Source: Cellvibrionales bacterium UBA3090
GTDB lineage: Bacteria; Pseudomonadota; Gammaproteobacteria; Pseudomonadales; Porticoccaceae
Direction: 5' to 3'
NCBI GenBank assembly: GCA_002367235.1
Contig: DFBC01000015.1
Span: forward strand, 3,330 to 9,997
DNA: 6,668 nt
The notes below the pieces were generated by a model. The model had not been told where the DNA came from. It saw only the letters and a program-made list of their open reading frames with translations, and made no database searches. How positions within the stretch are numbered: position 1 is the first letter of the stretch; the number at the start of each line of letters is the position of its first letter. This document shows positions 6,059-6,668 of this stretch, piece by piece. Both the position numbers and the translations under genes were made by a program.

Positions 6059-6100
6059 ATGAATGGATACGTCATAATACCTCTAATATCTTGCGCTTAA
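6059..6100 (+). CDS. Candidate 13-residue leader peptide upstream of gcvR
   Basis: An ATG at 6059 is preceded by AGGAGA (6044-6049) with a 9-nt spacer and opens a short frame encoding MNGYVIIPLISCA. The stop TAA at 6098-6100 is followed directly by TAAGG, the ribosome binding site of gcvR, 12 nt before the gcvR ATG. All three Ile codons are ATA, and the Leu codon is CTA; gcvR itself uses ATA for only 1 of 11 Ile codons. A ribosome stalling or ending here would sit on the gcvR start region, so a role in translation control is conceivable. A frame this short can arise by chance. Conservation has not been tested. Confidence 0.35.
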   Translation: MNGYVIIPLISCA

Positions 6101-6112
6101 TAAGGTCATACC

Positions 6113-6628
6113 ATGAACCACTACCTAGCCCTCACCATTATTGCTGATGACCGCCCGGGCATTATCGAAAAAGTTGCGGAGGTGGTCACCACTCACGGTG
6201 GCAATTGGCTAGAAAGTAATATGTCTCGCTTGGCCGGAAAATTTGCCGGTATTTTGCTGATAGATATTGCAGAGGATAAGCAAGCAGCGCTACTAGCAGC
6301 GCTCGAAACATTAGGCGATCAGGGAATTCGCATTAGCGGTGAAGCCAGTCCTGCCAAAGAACCTACAAGTGGCGACCATTTGTGTTTGACGGTTGTCGGT
6401 AATGACAGAGCAGGCATTGTGGGTGAATTGTCGGCGCTCCTGGCACGCCTTCATGTCAATGTGGAGGAGCTCACTACGAGCTGTGAAGACGCCCCCATGA
6501 GTTCAGAAGTTCTATTTCGCGCCACAGCAAAAGTCAGCCTACCCACATCGGGCCTTCACAGAGAGCAGCTACAGAATGAACTGGAATCACTCTCTGACGA
6601 TTTAATGGTAGAGCTGGAAGATATTTAA
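6113..6628 (+). CDS. gcvR: Glycine cleavage system regulator, double ACT domain (GcvR)
   Basis: This 171-residue protein consists of two ACT domains, at about 3-77 and 88-165. Domain 1 contains DDRPGIIEKVAEVV (12-25) and NWLESNMSRLAGKFAGI (31-47), which is typical of GcvR. Domain 2 contains GNDRAGIVGELSALL (96-110), followed by NVEELTTSCEDAPMS (116-130) and FRATAKVSLP (135-144). In E. coli, GcvR binds the activator GcvA and represses the glycine cleavage operon when glycine is scarce; ACT domains commonly bind amino acids. No DNA-binding domain is present, as expected. The ATG has TAAGG (6101-6105) 7 nt upstream. The gene is divergent from the methyltransferase operon. Neither gcvA nor gcvTHP is in the window, so the regulatory target here is inferred from the family. 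Confidence 0.92.
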   Translation: MNHYLALTIIADDRPGIIEKVAEVVTTHGGNWLESNMSRLAGKFAGILLIDIAEDKQAALLAALETLGDQGIRISGEASPAKEPTSGDHLCLTVVGNDRAGIVGELSALLARLHVNVEELTTSCEDAPMSSEVLFRATAKVSLPTSGLHREQLQNELESLSDDLMVELEDI

Positions 6629-6650
6629 GGGGCACCGTGTTGCCCCTTAA
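6625..6650 (+). terminator. Perfect hairpin over the gcvR stop codon, possible terminator
   Basis: TTAAGGGGCA (6625-6634) and TGCCCCTTAA (6641-6650) pair over all 10 bp around a 6-nt loop. The gcvR TAA (6626-6628) lies within the left arm. The stem ends in UUAA rather than a long U-tract, so termination might be partial. The symmetric ends would let it work in both directions, which would suit a convergent gene just beyond the window edge. Confidence 0.6.
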
Positions 6651-6668
6651 CCGGCGATTAGCCCACCA

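Larger units (their letters stand above)
5975..6112. promoter_or_regulatory. Divergent intergenic region between the methyltransferase operon and gcvR
   Basis: This 138-nt spacer must hold leftward and rightward promoters. AT-rich hexamers such as TATAAG (6022-6027) could serve as a -10 element, but I found no matching -35 at proper spacing, so no promoter is called. It contains the inverted repeat at 6020-6046 and the candidate upstream reading frame at 6059-6100. Confidence 0.5.

Noticed and set aside
6651..6668. Possible end of a convergent gene (TAA on the minus strand at 6658-6660)
   Set aside because: Only eight bases lie beyond the stop within the window, too few to support a gene, although the symmetric hairpin before it would fit one.
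1..6668. Search for CRISPR arrays, tRNA or rRNA genes, insertion sequences and phage or toxin-antitoxin genes
   Set aside because: I saw no regularly spaced repeats, cloverleaf, transposase, integrase or terminal repeats on reading either strand.

Overview
This window looks like chromosomal DNA of a gammaproteobacterium. PdxB, the EF-P hydroxylase EpmC, a YheU-family protein and a GcvR-type double-ACT protein occur together mainly in that class. GC content appears to be near 50% (not computed). A marine, Cellvibrionales-like host is a guess from general style, not something the sequence proves. There are no transposases, phage genes, CRISPR repeats, tRNA or rRNA genes, and base use looks even, so this reads as core genome rather than an accessory island.

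Layout. The window opens with the acidic C-terminal end of an unidentified + strand gene (1-87). It meets head-on a four-gene minus-strand operon read from 3177 down to 134: a gamma-glutamylcyclotransferase-fold protein, epmC (EF-P hydroxylase), a stand-alone 5'-3' exonuclease/flap endonuclease, and pdxB (vitamin B6 synthesis). The first two genes overlap by 14 nt, epmC and the exonuclease overlap by 1 nt (TGATG), and pdxB follows after 53 nt. Facing the other way across a 153-nt divergent spacer is a single + strand gene of unknown function (3331-4026) with a near-ideal ribosome binding site and an apparent internal duplication.

A 225-nt convergent spacer (4027-4251) holds a GC-rich hairpin and a 14-nt perfect palindrome but no clear U-tract terminator. 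Next comes a second minus-strand operon read from 5974 down to 4252: a predicted lipoprotein with a SAM-methyltransferase fold, a YheU-family protein, and a small alpha/beta hydrolase joined to yheU by an ATGA overlap. Divergent from it is gcvR (6113-6628), whose leader contains a candidate 13-codon upstream reading frame and a hairpin covering part of that frame's ribosome binding site. A perfect 10-bp hairpin covers the gcvR stop codon.

The genes do not form one obvious pathway. They are housekeeping and metabolic functions: cofactor B6, translation-factor modification, DNA flap processing, glutathione or gamma-glutamyl turnover, and one-carbon/glycine control. The points most worth a second look are the gcvR leader, the exported methyltransferase, the duplicated unknown protein, and the exonuclease, which keeps both metal sites and so is not of the ExoIX (Xni) type. 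I did not find convincing evidence of a wholly new biological system.
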